64,000 bases of DNA from Bacillota bacterium. Its GTDB lineage: Bacteria > Bacillota > Clostridia > Christensenellales > DTU072. The position numbers and the translations under genes are program-made. The notes under the pieces are model-generated. The model made no database searches. It saw only the letters and a program-made list of their open reading frames with translations, and had not been told where the DNA came from. The DNA lies in contig JAEXAB010000001.1 in the NCBI GenBank assembly GCA_023394875.1, positions 124,001 through 188,000 on the forward strand, written 5' to 3'. Positions 27,869 to 36,700 of the stretch are shown piece after piece. The number at the start of each line of letters is the position of its first letter. Positions within the stretch are counted from its first letter, which is position 1.

Positions 27869-28659
27869 ATATTTAGCACGCGCTTGATATTTTCCGCAAA
27901 AATCATTTTTCTTTGCTCTTCGGACAAATCAAGGCTTAACAATCTTTCCACTTCTTCATTGTGCTTCCACATAGGGAAATCCACTCCGAAAAAGAACCAT
28001 TGCGCCCCGAAATAATTAATAATATCAGTCGCTTCCTCTTTGCTCAAAAAAGCAAGGCTGCTTGACGTGTCTAAATACACGTTACCAAGCGACTTATAGC
28101 AATCGATTTGCTCCCAACAACTATATCCGCCAAAATGCGCTCCGATAACTGTCAAATCAGGATAAAGCCTTGCGATATTAGCTAGTCTATGAGGCTTGGA
28201 ATACTCAAACCGTTTATCTCCGGTATGGAATAAAATAGGTAACTTACCTTGAGCTGCATCATATATTTTTTTGGCTTTTTCTTCATCGATAAAAAACCTT
28301 TGAAAATCGGGATGAAGTTTTATGCCCTTAAAGCCATTGTCTATACTCCAGCTTATTTCCGATTCTATAGTATCTTTATCCATATCGGGATGCAAAGTAA
28401 TGTAGCCGATTAGTTCGCTATGCTTATTTATTTCCGATAAGATAAATTCATTTATCGGGTGAACCTGATGTACTGTTGTAGCGCAGGAATGAACTACAAA
28501 ACGGGATACGCCCGCTTCCTTGCCGTATTTTAGAAGGTTACTGACCGTGCCGTTTTCGGTGTGCATAGAAATACCGTAAAATTCTCCGATCGATTGGGTG
28601 GCTTTTTCGGCGATTTTGTCGGGGTATATATGAGAATGAGAATCTATAATTTCGTACAT
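27865..28659 (-). CDS. Amidohydrolase-family TIM-barrel hydrolase (PF04909-like)
   Basis: A 264-residue TIM-barrel metal hydrolase. The metal-binding DSHSHIYP is at the N-terminus, GYITLHPD and GIKLHPDFQ in the middle, LFHTGD next, and IGAHFGG and FFGVDFPMW near the end, which supply the His and Asp ligands of this family (decarboxylase/lactonase-like). The substrate is unknown. It is monocistronic with its own promoter at 28691-28719 and overlaps rlmA tail to tail. Confidence 0.82.
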   Translation of the reverse strand: MYEIIDSHSHIYPDKIAEKATQSIGEFYGISMHTENGTVSNLLKYGKEAGVSRFVVHSCATTVHQVHPINEFILSEINKHSELIGYITLHPDMDKDTIESEISWSIDNGFKGIKLHPDFQRFFIDEEKAKKIYDAAQGKLPILFHTGDKRFEYSKPHRLANIARLYPDLTVIGAHFGGYSCWEQIDCYKSLGNVYLDTSSSLAFLSKEEATDIINYFGAQWFFFGVDFPMWKHNEEVERLLSLDLSEEQRKMIFAENIKRVLNI

Positions 28660-28690
28660 TGCTGTCCTTAGTTTTTCTTAATTTTAGTTT

Positions 28691-28719
28691 ATTCTAACAC
28701 TTCACTTAGGTGTAGTCAA
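28691..28719 (-). promoter_or_regulatory. Promoter of the amidohydrolase gene
   Basis: TTGACT (28714-28719), 17 bp, TAGAAT (28691-28696). Confidence 0.65.
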
Positions 28720-28736
28720 ATAATTCCCGCATAATA

Positions 28737-28765
28737 TTGCCTTTAAGCGGCATTTGTGGTATTAT
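28737..28765 (+). promoter_or_regulatory. Promoter of the GH31-mrp unit
   Basis: TTGCCT (28737-28742), 17 bp, TATTAT (28760-28765). Its position rules out a GH31 start at 28754 and supports the ATG at 28796. Confidence 0.6.
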
Positions 28766-28795
28766 TATACTAATAAATTGCGGAGAGTGCCCATA

Positions 28796-31147
28796 ATGAC
28801 CAAATTATTAGAACATCTTATTGCAAAAACTTCCCCTATAGCCAAAAAAGAAAATATCGTTGAGCGTATCGGCTTTAGAATAACCGTTCTTACCCCGTCA
28901 CTTATTCGTGTTGAGGTACAAAAGGACAATAAATTTATCGACGACGCTACCCAATCTTTTTGGTTCCGTGACCTGCCTGCCGTTGACTACACTGTAGAAG
29001 AAAACGACAAAGAAGCTAGAATCATTACCGAAAAAGCAACTTTTTGTTACAGTATCGGCAAGAAAAAAATAACAAAAGTAAAGATTGACGGTAGTTTTGT
29101 TACTTGCAACAACAAAGGCAACTTACTTGGCACGCGCAGAACTTTGGATTTTTGTATAGGAGCTGCCAAACTAGAAAACGGACTATTGTCAAGGACTGGC
29201 GTTAGCGTATATCTTGACGACAGCTTGATAATTAAAGACGGCAAAACCGAAGAACGCCCGAATAAGGGTAAAGATTATTATATTTTCGCCTACGGCAAGG
29301 ACTACCGCAATTGTATTAAGGACTTTTTTAAATTAACGGGTGAGGTACCGATGCTGCCAAGATATGTTTTAGGCAACTGGTGGAGCCGTTACCGCGCCTA
29401 TAGCCAACAGGAGTATATTTCCTTGATGGAACGCTTCCAAAAAGAATCGTTACCTTTTACGGTAGCCACTATCGATATGGACTGGCATTGGGTGGACGTC
29501 AACAAGCGCTTCAATGACAATTTCAAGGGTTCTAACATAGCCAACGGACCGGGCTGGACAGGTTACAGTTGGAATACAGAGTTATTCCCCGATTACAGAG
29601 AGTTTCTTAACTGGCTCCATAATAATAACTATCACGTAACCCTAAACCTTCACCCTGCTTTAGGTATCAGGTGGTTTGAAGACTGCTACAATGATATGGC
29701 TAAGGCAATGGGGGTTGACCCTGCTTCTAAGGCAACAATTCCTTTTGATTTGTCGGACAATAAATTTATCAATAACTATTTTGAAGTGGTGCACCGTCCT
29801 TTCGAAAACGAAGGCGTTGATTTTTGGTGGATAGACTGGCAGCAAGGCACAAAGTCAACGGTAAAAAACCTTGACCCCCTTTGGGCGCTCAATCACTACC
29901 ACTATTTAGACAACTGTCTTGGCAACAAGAGAGGGGTTATCCTGTCCCGCTACAGCGGTTTCGGTTCTCACCGTTACCCGTTAGGTTTTTCGGGAGATAC
30001 CGTGGTATATTGGCGCAGTCTGCAGTTCCAACCCTATTTTACCAACAACGCAAGTAACGTTGGCTACGGCTGGTGGAGCCACGACATCGGCGGGCATACC
30101 TTTGGAATTAACGACGATGAAATGTACCTAAGATGGTGCCAATACGGTGTGTTTAGTCCTATTAACCGCCTACATTCCACTTCACATGACTTGTTTGGAA
30201 AAGAGCCTTGGAAGAGAAGCGCGCCTGTGAGAGCAATAGTTAACGACTTTTTAAGATTAAGACACGCCCTTGTACCATACATTTATACAATGAGCTATCT
30301 TACCAATAAAAATGGCATTTCTCTTTGCGAACCAATGTATTATTCATATCCTGAAAGGGAAGAAAGTTACACCGTACCCAATCAGTACACCTTCGGCACC
30401 GAACTTATAGTAAACCCGGTTGTTACCAAAAAGGATAAGAGGCTTAACCTAGCCAAAACTGTTGTCTGGCTACCCGAAGGCCGCTACACCGATATTTTCA
30501 CCAATAAGATTTATCAAGGCAACAGATACGTCACTATGTTCCGTGATTGGGATACTATCCCCGTTTTGGCAAAGGAAGGGGCAATAATACCTATGTCTAT
30601 GGACGAAGGCAACAAAGCCGACAACCCCAAAAATATGAAGCTAAAAATCTACCGCGGCAACAACAGCTTTGAACTGTACGAAGACGACGGATACACCAAC
30701 GATTATCAAAGCGGCAAGTTCGTTACCACTAAGTATACCGTTAAAGAAGAAGGTAACAAAGTTACTTTCATAATTTCGGCGGCAAAGGGCGATACTTCCC
30801 TTATCCCGGAAGTGAGAAATTACAACTTTAATTTTGCCGATATAGTAAACGGAAAAATAAAAATTAACGGCAAGGTTGCCAACTTTAATCAGAATATGAG
30901 CGCGGAAGTAAATTCTAATGAAGAAATAATTATAGAAATAACCGATTGCGAATACCTTACTAACGGCGATATTATGGAAAACGCCAAAGCTATTCTCAGC
31001 CGTTACAACGCAAGTAATCTAGGTAGGATATTAAAATATTTTGGTATGGGAAAAATTAAAGACTCCGATGAGTTTTATCAGCGTATCCAAAAATCAAGGT
31101 TCCCCAAAAACGTAAAACTGGCTGTTAAAGAAGCCATGGACAAATAA
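28796..31147 (+). CDS. Glycoside hydrolase family 31 enzyme (alpha-glucosidase-like)
   Basis: A 783-residue GH31 enzyme with an N-terminal beta-sandwich, a (beta/alpha)8 catalytic domain and C-terminal beta domains. Landmarks: VATIDMDWHW, FWWIDWQQG (the Asp is the expected nucleophile), LSRYSGFGSHRYPLGFSGDT (the last Asp is the expected acid/base) and WWSHDIGG. The WIDW form differs from the usual WxDMNE of maltase-type enzymes, so substrate preference may differ. The last 55 residues add a helical extension. No signal peptide, so it is cytoplasmic. GGAGAG lies eight bases before the chosen ATG. The Mrp gene follows after 10 bp. Confidence 0.87.
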   Translation: MTKLLEHLIAKTSPIAKKENIVERIGFRITVLTPSLIRVEVQKDNKFIDDATQSFWFRDLPAVDYTVEENDKEARIITEKATFCYSIGKKKITKVKIDGSFVTCNNKGNLLGTRRTLDFCIGAAKLENGLLSRTGVSVYLDDSLIIKDGKTEERPNKGKDYYIFAYGKDYRNCIKDFFKLTGEVPMLPRYVLGNWWSRYRAYSQQEYISLMERFQKESLPFTVATIDMDWHWVDVNKRFNDNFKGSNIANGPGWTGYSWNTELFPDYREFLNWLHNNNYHVTLNLHPALGIRWFEDCYNDMAKAMGVDPASKATIPFDLSDNKFINNYFEVVHRPFENEGVDFWWIDWQQGTKSTVKNLDPLWALNHYHYLDNCLGNKRGVILSRYSGFGSHRYPLGFSGDTVVYWRSLQFQPYFTNNASNVGYGWWSHDIGGHTFGINDDEMYLRWCQYGVFSPINRLHSTSHDLFGKEPWKRSAPVRAIVNDFLRLRHALVPYIYTMSYLTNKNGISLCEPMYYSYPEREESYTVPNQYTFGTELIVNPVVTKKDKRLNLAKTVVWLPEGRYTDIFTNKIYQGNRYVTMFRDWDTIPVLAKEGAIIPMSMDEGNKADNPKNMKLKIYRGNNSFELYEDDGYTNDYQSGKFVTTKYTVKEEGNKVTFIISAAKGDTSLIPEVRNYNFNFADIVNGKIKINGKVANFNQNMSAEVNSNEEIIIEITDCEYLTNGDIMENAKAILSRYNASNLGRILKYFGMGKIKDSDEFYQRIQKSRFPKNVKLAVKEAMDK

Positions 31148-31157
31148 AGGAGAAAAA

Positions 31158-31988
31158 ATGAGTTCTACTTGTAATCACGACTGTTCTAAGTGCAGTTCCA
31201 ACTGCGCTGATAGGAAAGAATCCTTCCGCGCTGAAACTAACGAACTAAGCACGGTTAAAAAAGTTATCGGCATAGTGAGCGGAAAAGGGGGCGTGGGGAA
31301 ATCCTTGGTTACTTCCACCCTTGCCGTTCTTGCCCGCAGAAAAGGGCAAAAAACCGCTATTATGGATGCCGATATCACAGGCCCGTCTATACCCAAGGCT
31401 TTTAACTTAAAAACCAAAGCCGAAGCGGTGAGCGAAAAACACCTTATGCCTGTTACTACAAAAACAGGAATTGAGGTTATGAGCATTAATCTTCTTATTG
31501 AGGACGAAAACAAGCCGGTTATCTGGCGCGGACCCGTACTTGCCGGCACGGTAAAACAGTTTTGGACAGACGTAATTTGGGGAGAAATCGACGTAATGTT
31601 TATTGATATGCCCCCAGGCACCGGCGACGTACCGCTTACAGTCTTTCAGTCAATACCCCTTGACGGAATAATAATTGTCACTTCTCCGCAAGAGCTGGTA
31701 ACAATGATTGTGGCAAAAGCGGTAGCTATGGCAAAATTGATGAATATCCCTATTTTGGGTATTGTGGAAAACATGTCCTATTTTGAGTGTCCGAAATGTG
31801 GAGAAAGAGTAAACGTTTTTGGAGAAAGCCACGTTGAAGAAACCGCAAAAAAATTCGATATACCCATGTTTGCAAAAATACCGATTAACCCGAATTTAGC
31901 CAGTCAAAGCGACCGCGGACTTATAGAACTTTTCGAAGGGGACTTCCTAAACGAAATGTCCGACTACTTGGATACAATAGGAAAATAA
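31158..31988 (+). CDS. Mrp/NBP35-family P-loop iron-sulfur carrier
   Basis: A 276-residue Mrp (ApbC) ATPase that delivers Fe-S clusters to apoproteins. The N-terminus has four Cys (5, 9, 12, 16), as in Nbp35-type proteins; the deviant Walker A GKGGVGKS is at 42-49, DADITGPSIP follows, then DMPPGTGD, and the CxxC (Cys211, Cys214) that binds the bridging cluster in the dimer. The MIP18-like N-terminal domain of longer Mrp proteins is absent. AAAGGAG precedes the ATG, 10 bp after the GH31 gene. Confidence 0.92.
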   Translation: MSSTCNHDCSKCSSNCADRKESFRAETNELSTVKKVIGIVSGKGGVGKSLVTSTLAVLARRKGQKTAIMDADITGPSIPKAFNLKTKAEAVSEKHLMPVTTKTGIEVMSINLLIEDENKPVIWRGPVLAGTVKQFWTDVIWGEIDVMFIDMPPGTGDVPLTVFQSIPLDGIIIVTSPQELVTMIVAKAVAMAKLMNIPILGIVENMSYFECPKCGERVNVFGESHVEETAKKFDIPMFAKIPINPNLASQSDRGLIELFEGDFLNEMSDYLDTIGK

Positions 31989-32011
31989 TTCTTCGGCAAC
32001 GCAATTTTTTA

Positions 32012-32040
32012 TTGCAATTAAGGGCAATTTAGGATAAAAT
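32012..32040 (+). promoter_or_regulatory. Promoter of asnA
   Basis: TTGCAA (32012-32017), 17 bp, TAAAAT (32035-32040), followed by GGAGG before the asnA ATG. Confidence 0.6.
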
Positions 32041-32067
32041 AAAACAATAAAAATCTTTGGAGGCACA

Positions 32068-33072
32068 ATGAGCGCTACTTTTATTCCGTTAGGATATAAA
32101 TCATTATTGAACATTTACCAGACACAAGAAGCCATCTCTTTGATTAAGACGGAATTTGAAAAACGACTTGCCCGCAATCTTAATCTAAAAAGGGTTTCTT
32201 CTCCCCTGTTCGTTTCTTCCGATACCGGTCTTAATGACAATCTAAACGGGGTAGAACGCGCTGTAAAGTTTGATATAGCCGCCACAGGCACTTATGCCGA
32301 AGTTGTGCATTCCTTGGCAAAATGGAAGAGGTTTGCTTTGGCAAAATACCATTTCACCCCCTTAGAAGGACTCTACACCGATATGAACGCTATCCGACGC
32401 GATGAGGAAATGGATAACCTACATAGTATTTACGTAGACCAATGGGATTGGGAAAAAATAATCACCCCCGAAACCCGCACCAAAATATATCTTAAAGACA
32501 CCGTACGCGACATAGTAAGCGCCATTTATGATACCAATCAGGTACTCAAAAACACTTTCGGCACAGCTACCGAAATTGTTAAGGAAGTTACCTTTATTAC
32601 TTCTCAGCAATTAGAAGACATGTATCCGGAGTTAAGCCCCAAAGAGAGAGAAAACGTTTTTGTCAAAAAGCACAAAACGGTATTCATTATGCAGATAGGC
32701 GATTTACTAAAGTCAGGTAAAAAACACGACGGCAGAGCCCCCGACTATGACGACTGGGCATTAAACGGTGATATTGTTTTTTATAACGAAGTTTTGGACT
32801 TGGCGTTTGAAATATCATCAATGGGTATCCGCGTCAACAAAGAATCCATGTTGAATCAGCTAGAGAAAGCAAACTGTATGGATAGATTAGAATTCCCCTT
32901 CCATAAGGCGCTTATTAACGACGAACTTCCCCTCACTATGGGCGGAGGAATAGGACAATCCAGGCTTTGTATGCTACTACTTCAAAAAGCCCACATCGGC
33001 GAAGTTCAATGTTCTATTTGGGATGAAAAAACTTTGACGGAATGCAATAAAGCGGGAGTACAGCTCTTATAA
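32068..33072 (+). CDS. asnA: Aspartate--ammonia ligase
   Basis: AsnA makes asparagine from aspartate, ammonia and ATP, and has a class II aminoacyl-tRNA synthetase fold. Seen: SSPLFV, GLNDNLNGVERAV near the N-terminus, HSLAKWKR, then GLYTDMNAIRRDE, YVDQWDWEK and, at the C-terminus, TMGGGIGQSRLCMLLL. The 334 residues are full length. It is a single-gene unit; the 3' end overlaps the convergent DUF3267 gene by 6 bp. Confidence 0.96.
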   Translation: MSATFIPLGYKSLLNIYQTQEAISLIKTEFEKRLARNLNLKRVSSPLFVSSDTGLNDNLNGVERAVKFDIAATGTYAEVVHSLAKWKRFALAKYHFTPLEGLYTDMNAIRRDEEMDNLHSIYVDQWDWEKIITPETRTKIYLKDTVRDIVSAIYDTNQVLKNTFGTATEIVKEVTFITSQQLEDMYPELSPKERENVFVKKHKTVFIMQIGDLLKSGKKHDGRAPDYDDWALNGDIVFYNEVLDLAFEISSMGIRVNKESMLNQLEKANCMDRLEFPFHKALINDELPLTMGGGIGQSRLCMLLLQKAHIGEVQCSIWDEKTLTECNKAGVQLL

Positions 33073-33804
33073 ATAAGACATCAATATCCCGACAATAAAA
33101 ACAACTAAAACAGCAAGAGCAAGAAAAACAAGAATGGCAAAAGTTTTTAACATGCCGTTCTTTTTTTGTCCGTCTTTGGTGGTAAACGGACTTTGTTTCA
33201 TCTCTTCTATTAGTTCTTTTTCTTGTTCTTCGGTCACTTCGGAGAAATCTTCGGGTAGCCTATCACTTTCATATACTGCGTAAAAAGCGGGCGCTTTGGC
33301 ATGGTCAAGAACCAAAGTATCCCCTTTTAGCTTGCTTATACCCATAAACATAATAAAATCTCCCGCGCCGCCGCAAAGGAGCATGGAAAACACAAGAACC
33401 AAAAATATATTGCCCAAAAACATGGAAATAATAAGAGGAATTAGTCCGGTAATAATGGCGGGAAGAAGTAGCATTACTTTATACGCTTGAGCCTTAATCG
33501 GTGTATTTACATGACAATACAGCATGCCTTGACGTAAATTGATACCAAATTTAATTTCCTTAAAACTTACTTTGCCAAAAATTACCGCGCTTATAGCGTG
33601 GATACATTCGTGCAAGGTAAGTCCTACTACAAAAATGCCGATAATAAGAATAATATCGAAATAAACCTTGGTTGTTAATAGCAGCGGCTTTTTCAACAAA
33701 AAATTAATAATCATACCGATAAGAAAGGCTATCAAAAAAGTATAAAGGGACAGATTATTTATCTTTGCGATATCGAACTTATATAACTGCTTTTTATATT
33801 CCAT
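33067..33804 (-). CDS. DUF3267-type membrane metallopeptidase-like protein
   Basis: A 245-residue membrane protein with about five hydrophobic segments. The second half of a transmembrane helix carries HECIH, followed by GKVSFKEIKFGI, a pattern of the DUF3267 family, distantly like site-2-protease zinc peptidases. The segment ICRQGMLYCHV-like region and a C-terminal single helix follow a cytoplasmic charged stretch. Function is unknown. It begins 11 bp inside the end of queH, so it belongs to the malQ-PPTase-queH transcription unit. Confidence 0.75.
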   Translation of the reverse strand: MEYKKQLYKFDIAKINNLSLYTFLIAFLIGMIINFLLKKPLLLTTKVYFDIILIIGIFVVGLTLHECIHAISAVIFGKVSFKEIKFGINLRQGMLYCHVNTPIKAQAYKVMLLLPAIITGLIPLIISMFLGNIFLVLVFSMLLCGGAGDFIMFMGISKLKGDTLVLDHAKAPAFYAVYESDRLPEDFSEVTEEQEKELIEEMKQSPFTTKDGQKKNGMLKTFAILVFLALAVLVVFIVGILMSYL

Positions 33805-34405
33805 TTTCTCCTCTCTTGCTATACTTACAGCCGCAATAGTTCTGTCTGTATAGTTTATATTCTTTACTTAGCTCCAAACTCTGTTTATATCCTTCTCTTT
33901 TCTTAAAGTCGCTAGGCAGATATTTTATATTATACACCTTTTCCAGATTAGCGCCTATCACGTTTATTTTTTCGGCGTCTTTTAACGGTGATAAAGTAAG
34001 TGTCGTTGCAAAATAATCAAAACCACTTTCCTTAGCTACTTTCGCCGTCCTTTCCAACCTTAGTTTATAACACAAAAAGCATCTTTCCCCGCGTTCGGGC
34101 AAATTTTCTCTGCCGATAGCGATTTCTTCAAATTCGCTTGGAGTATATTCGCTTTCCAAAAACTCCACTTTGTTTTTTGCCCTAAATTCCGCAATATAAC
34201 GCTGTTGCTCCTTTGCCCGCAAATTATATTCAGAAACGGTATCTATATTTGGATTATAATAAAACACCGTTACCAAATAATGCTCTGACAGCTCTTTTAT
34301 ACAATAAGTCGAACAAGGCGCGCAGCAGCTATGTAACAGCAGCTTTGGCGTATTCTTTAGGTCAGCTATGGTTTCTAGCATCAGTTTATCGTAGTTTTCT
34401 TTCAT
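33794..34405 (-). CDS. queH: Epoxyqueuosine reductase QueH
   Basis: QueH reduces epoxyqueuosine to queuosine in tRNA and is the non-orthologous replacement of QueG. Conserved Cys pairs are visible: HSCCAPCS (Cys27, 28, 31), RCFLCYKLR, and a C-terminal YCGCKYS; these bind an Fe-S cluster and a second metal. TLTLSPLKD is also typical. Length 203 fits. It overlaps the PPTase gene (4 bp) and the DUF3267 gene (11 bp). No other queuosine gene or preQ1 riboswitch is in the window, so precursor salvage or a distant locus must supply the substrate. Confidence 0.92.
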   Translation of the reverse strand: MKENYDKLMLETIADLKNTPKLLLHSCCAPCSTYCIKELSEHYLVTVFYYNPNIDTVSEYNLRAKEQQRYIAEFRAKNKVEFLESEYTPSEFEEIAIGRENLPERGERCFLCYKLRLERTAKVAKESGFDYFATTLTLSPLKDAEKINVIGANLEKVYNIKYLPSDFKKREGYKQSLELSKEYKLYRQNYCGCKYSKRGENGI

Positions 34406-34878
34406 ATTTCCAAAAAATAAATGCTTTTATCCTCACTTTCTACGGCAAAACTATAATTTATCAATAAATTAATATTTACCGCATCGGATTTTTCCATTAG
34501 CCCTTCAATAAGTCCTGTTCCTTTGGCTTTTACGTGAGCTTCTCCCGCCGTGAATTTGTCGTAGAACTCAGTCTCTTTCATATCGACTATGCCATATAAG
34601 CGCGTAGAGATAGCTTTTATGTCTTTTTTGTTATGCTCTTGTAAGTCGATACCTACTTCTTTTTCTGATATTGCACAAAATATATAATCTCCGCTGTGCG
34701 TTACCGAAAAATATATATCTGCTTTTTTATTATCTTTTGTCAAAAAATACGGCTTACCGCTTTGACGGCAAACAGACAACTCCTCATAATTTTTGCAAAA
34801 TATATCGCAAAATTTCTTATACGACTTTGTTATCAAGTCATCGGAATTTATCTTTTTTGCGGTAAAGGTAATAAGCAT
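34402..34878 (-). CDS. 4'-phosphopantetheinyl transferase (Sfp-like, short)
   Basis: A 158-residue enzyme with the Sfp/AcpS fold signatures FSVTHSGDY, GIDLQEH (magnesium-binding Asp) and, near residue 110, FTAGEAHVKAKGTGL in place of the usual WxxKEAxxKxxGxG. The key Glu and Lys are kept but the first Lys/Trp are changed. It would load the phosphopantetheine arm of CoA onto a carrier protein. At 158 residues it is shorter than Sfp (about 220). No polyketide or peptide synthetase is nearby. It starts one base after the malQ stop. Confidence 0.78.
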   Translation of the reverse strand: MLITFTAKKINSDDLITKSYKKFCDIFCKNYEELSVCRQSGKPYFLTKDNKKADIYFSVTHSGDYIFCAISEKEVGIDLQEHNKKDIKAISTRLYGIVDMKETEFYDKFTAGEAHVKAKGTGLIEGLMEKSDAVNINLLINYSFAVESEDKSIYFLEI

Positions 34879-34879
34879 T

Positions 34880-36373
34880 TTATCTGCCGTACATTTTTAT
34901 CATATTTCTGACAAACTCTCTGTCGATATTGTTTATCGCGCTGTAGTTCGTGCGGTATCTCCAACAGTTTTCTGCTTGCCCGGGTACGTTCATTCTTGTG
35001 TCGCTACCGTATCCGCAAAGGTCCTGCATGGGGATAATGGCTAAATTAGCCGAAGAAGCCAGGAGAGAACGCATATATGCCTTAGTTGCCCGACATTGTC
35101 CGCCGCCGTTTGCCCAACCGTAGCTTGGGTCGCAGTTGACATAATTAAGGGCGCTTTCCAATACGTTTGGCGGTAGGCTAAGTAACCAACCTAAAGTTGT
35201 GTCATTGTCGTGCGTACCGGTATAAGCCACGCATTCTTTATCATAATTATGGGGTAAATGCCTGTTTTCGGGGTCGTCATCAAACCCGAACTGCATTACT
35301 CTCATGCCGTAAAAACCGCAGTCATTTACAAAATCAATAACATCCTGGTCAATAAGTCCTAAGTCTTCGGCAACTATTTTCGGTTCGGGAATTACTTTTC
35401 TAAGAGCATCAAAAAGGGCAAGCCCCGGGCCTTTTTCCCACTTGCCGTTGACTGCGGTAGTAGCGGAGGCGTCCACCGCCCAGTATTCATACAAGCCTCT
35501 GAAGTGGTCAATGCGCAAAATATCGTATAGCTTTAGCCCGTGGCAGATTCTCTTAACCCACCAGGAGTAATTATCCTTTGCCATTTTTTCATAATCATAG
35601 AGCGGGTTGCCCCACAGCTGTCCGTCCTTGGCAAAATAATCGGGCGGCACACCTGCAACTAGGGTAGGCGCCAAATTTTCATCCAGTTTGAACATTTCGG
35701 TATTAGACCAGACGTCCACACTGTCATAGCAAACGTAAATGGGCAAATCGCCGAATATTTCCACTCCGCAAAGGCGGGCAACGTCCTTAATAATCGCCCA
35801 TTGAGAATAAAAAAGATACTGTTCAAAGCAGTAGTAATTTACGCTGTCATATTCTTCTCTAATAATTGTTTCTATCAGTTCTTTGGAGTATCTTTTATAT
35901 TTTTCCTCCCAAAGTTGCCAGCTTTTTTGTTCAAATTTATCTTTAAGGGTGCGGAAAACGGCATAATCTATAAGCCAGTCGGCGTTTTCTGTTTTGAAAG
36001 CGTCGATACGGTTCTGCATATCTGCGTCCCTTCTATAGTAAGCCGTTTTTATGTATTTTGACTTAGTTTCTTTAACAAAATCATAGTCGGTAAGATAAAT
36101 ATCTCCGTTATATCTGGCGTTATTTAGTTCTTCCCGACTTAAAAAAGGTACGCGCTCTAAATCTATATATAAATAATTCCCCGCAAAGGAGGAAATTCCG
36201 CTATAGGGAGAGTTCCCCCAGCCTAAGGTAGTAATGGGCAACGTCTGCCAAATCTTAAAGCCCATTGATGCTATTTCTTCAACAAATTGGTCGGCGTTGC
36301 AACTGAAACCGCCTATGCCGTACTGTCCGGGCAGGGAAGAAACATTGAGCAATACGCCTGCGCGTCTCTTCAT
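34880..36373 (-). CDS. malQ: 4-alpha-glucanotransferase
   Basis: Amylomaltase (GH77) that transfers maltosyl units between maltodextrins. Seen: MKRRAGVLLNVSSLPGQYGIG, ILRIDHFRGL with the nucleophile Asp, KIVAEDLG with the acid/base Glu, and YTGTHDNDTTLGW with the third acid. Length 497 is normal. Two bases separate it from the small gene upstream and one base from the PPTase gene downstream. With the GH13 and GH31 glucosidases and the phosphoglucomutase, it gives the cell a route from maltodextrin to glycolysis. Confidence 0.96.
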   Translation of the reverse strand: MKRRAGVLLNVSSLPGQYGIGGFSCNADQFVEEIASMGFKIWQTLPITTLGWGNSPYSGISSFAGNYLYIDLERVPFLSREELNNARYNGDIYLTDYDFVKETKSKYIKTAYYRRDADMQNRIDAFKTENADWLIDYAVFRTLKDKFEQKSWQLWEEKYKRYSKELIETIIREEYDSVNYYCFEQYLFYSQWAIIKDVARLCGVEIFGDLPIYVCYDSVDVWSNTEMFKLDENLAPTLVAGVPPDYFAKDGQLWGNPLYDYEKMAKDNYSWWVKRICHGLKLYDILRIDHFRGLYEYWAVDASATTAVNGKWEKGPGLALFDALRKVIPEPKIVAEDLGLIDQDVIDFVNDCGFYGMRVMQFGFDDDPENRHLPHNYDKECVAYTGTHDNDTTLGWLLSLPPNVLESALNYVNCDPSYGWANGGGQCRATKAYMRSLLASSANLAIIPMQDLCGYGSDTRMNVPGQAENCWRYRTNYSAINNIDREFVRNMIKMYGR

Positions 36374-36375
36374 CT

Positions 36376-36645
36376 TCAGAATCTCCTTTTCTTAAAGCGT
36401 GGATTGTTGAGTATTTCTCCGAAAATTATGTGTCTAGCCAATTCTTGCTCATAATCTTTTTCTTCAGTTAAATTATATACGTCGGAAAGAATATCCTCTT
36501 CTTCAATTTTTTCTATTCTTTGACTAGGAGCAGTTTCTACCGTCTTAGTAGCCACCTTGGTTTTTTCGGGGGGCTTTTTTACAACGGCATTAGCTTTTGG
36601 CTTAACGGTATTTTCTCCATACAAATCTTTGAATAAATCGGACAT
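36376..36645 (-). CDS. Small hypothetical protein, charged
   Basis: An 89-residue protein with no recognised family. The middle is Lys/Pro/Val/Thr-rich and probably disordered; the C-terminal 40 residues are Glu-rich then helical (EQELARHIIFGEILNNP) and end in a basic KKRRF. It is believed real because GAGGAG lies seven bases before the ATG and malQ follows after 2 bp. Confidence 0.65.
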   Translation of the reverse strand: MSDLFKDLYGENTVKPKANAVVKKPPEKTKVATKTVETAPSQRIEKIEEEDILSDVYNLTEEKDYEQELARHIIFGEILNNPRFKKRRF

Positions 36646-36662
36646 TATTTCTCCTCATAAAA

Positions 36663-36685
36663 GCTACGGCAAAAATTGCCGTAGC
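36663..36685 (-). terminator. Intrinsic terminator of nfeD-floA
   Basis: GCTACGGCAA / TTGCCGTAGC, 10-bp perfect stem, 3-base loop, then TTTTAT on the minus strand. It lies only about 17 bases before the next gene, so readthrough may feed the malQ unit. Confidence 0.7.
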
Positions 36686-36700
36686 CTTATTTTTCAATTT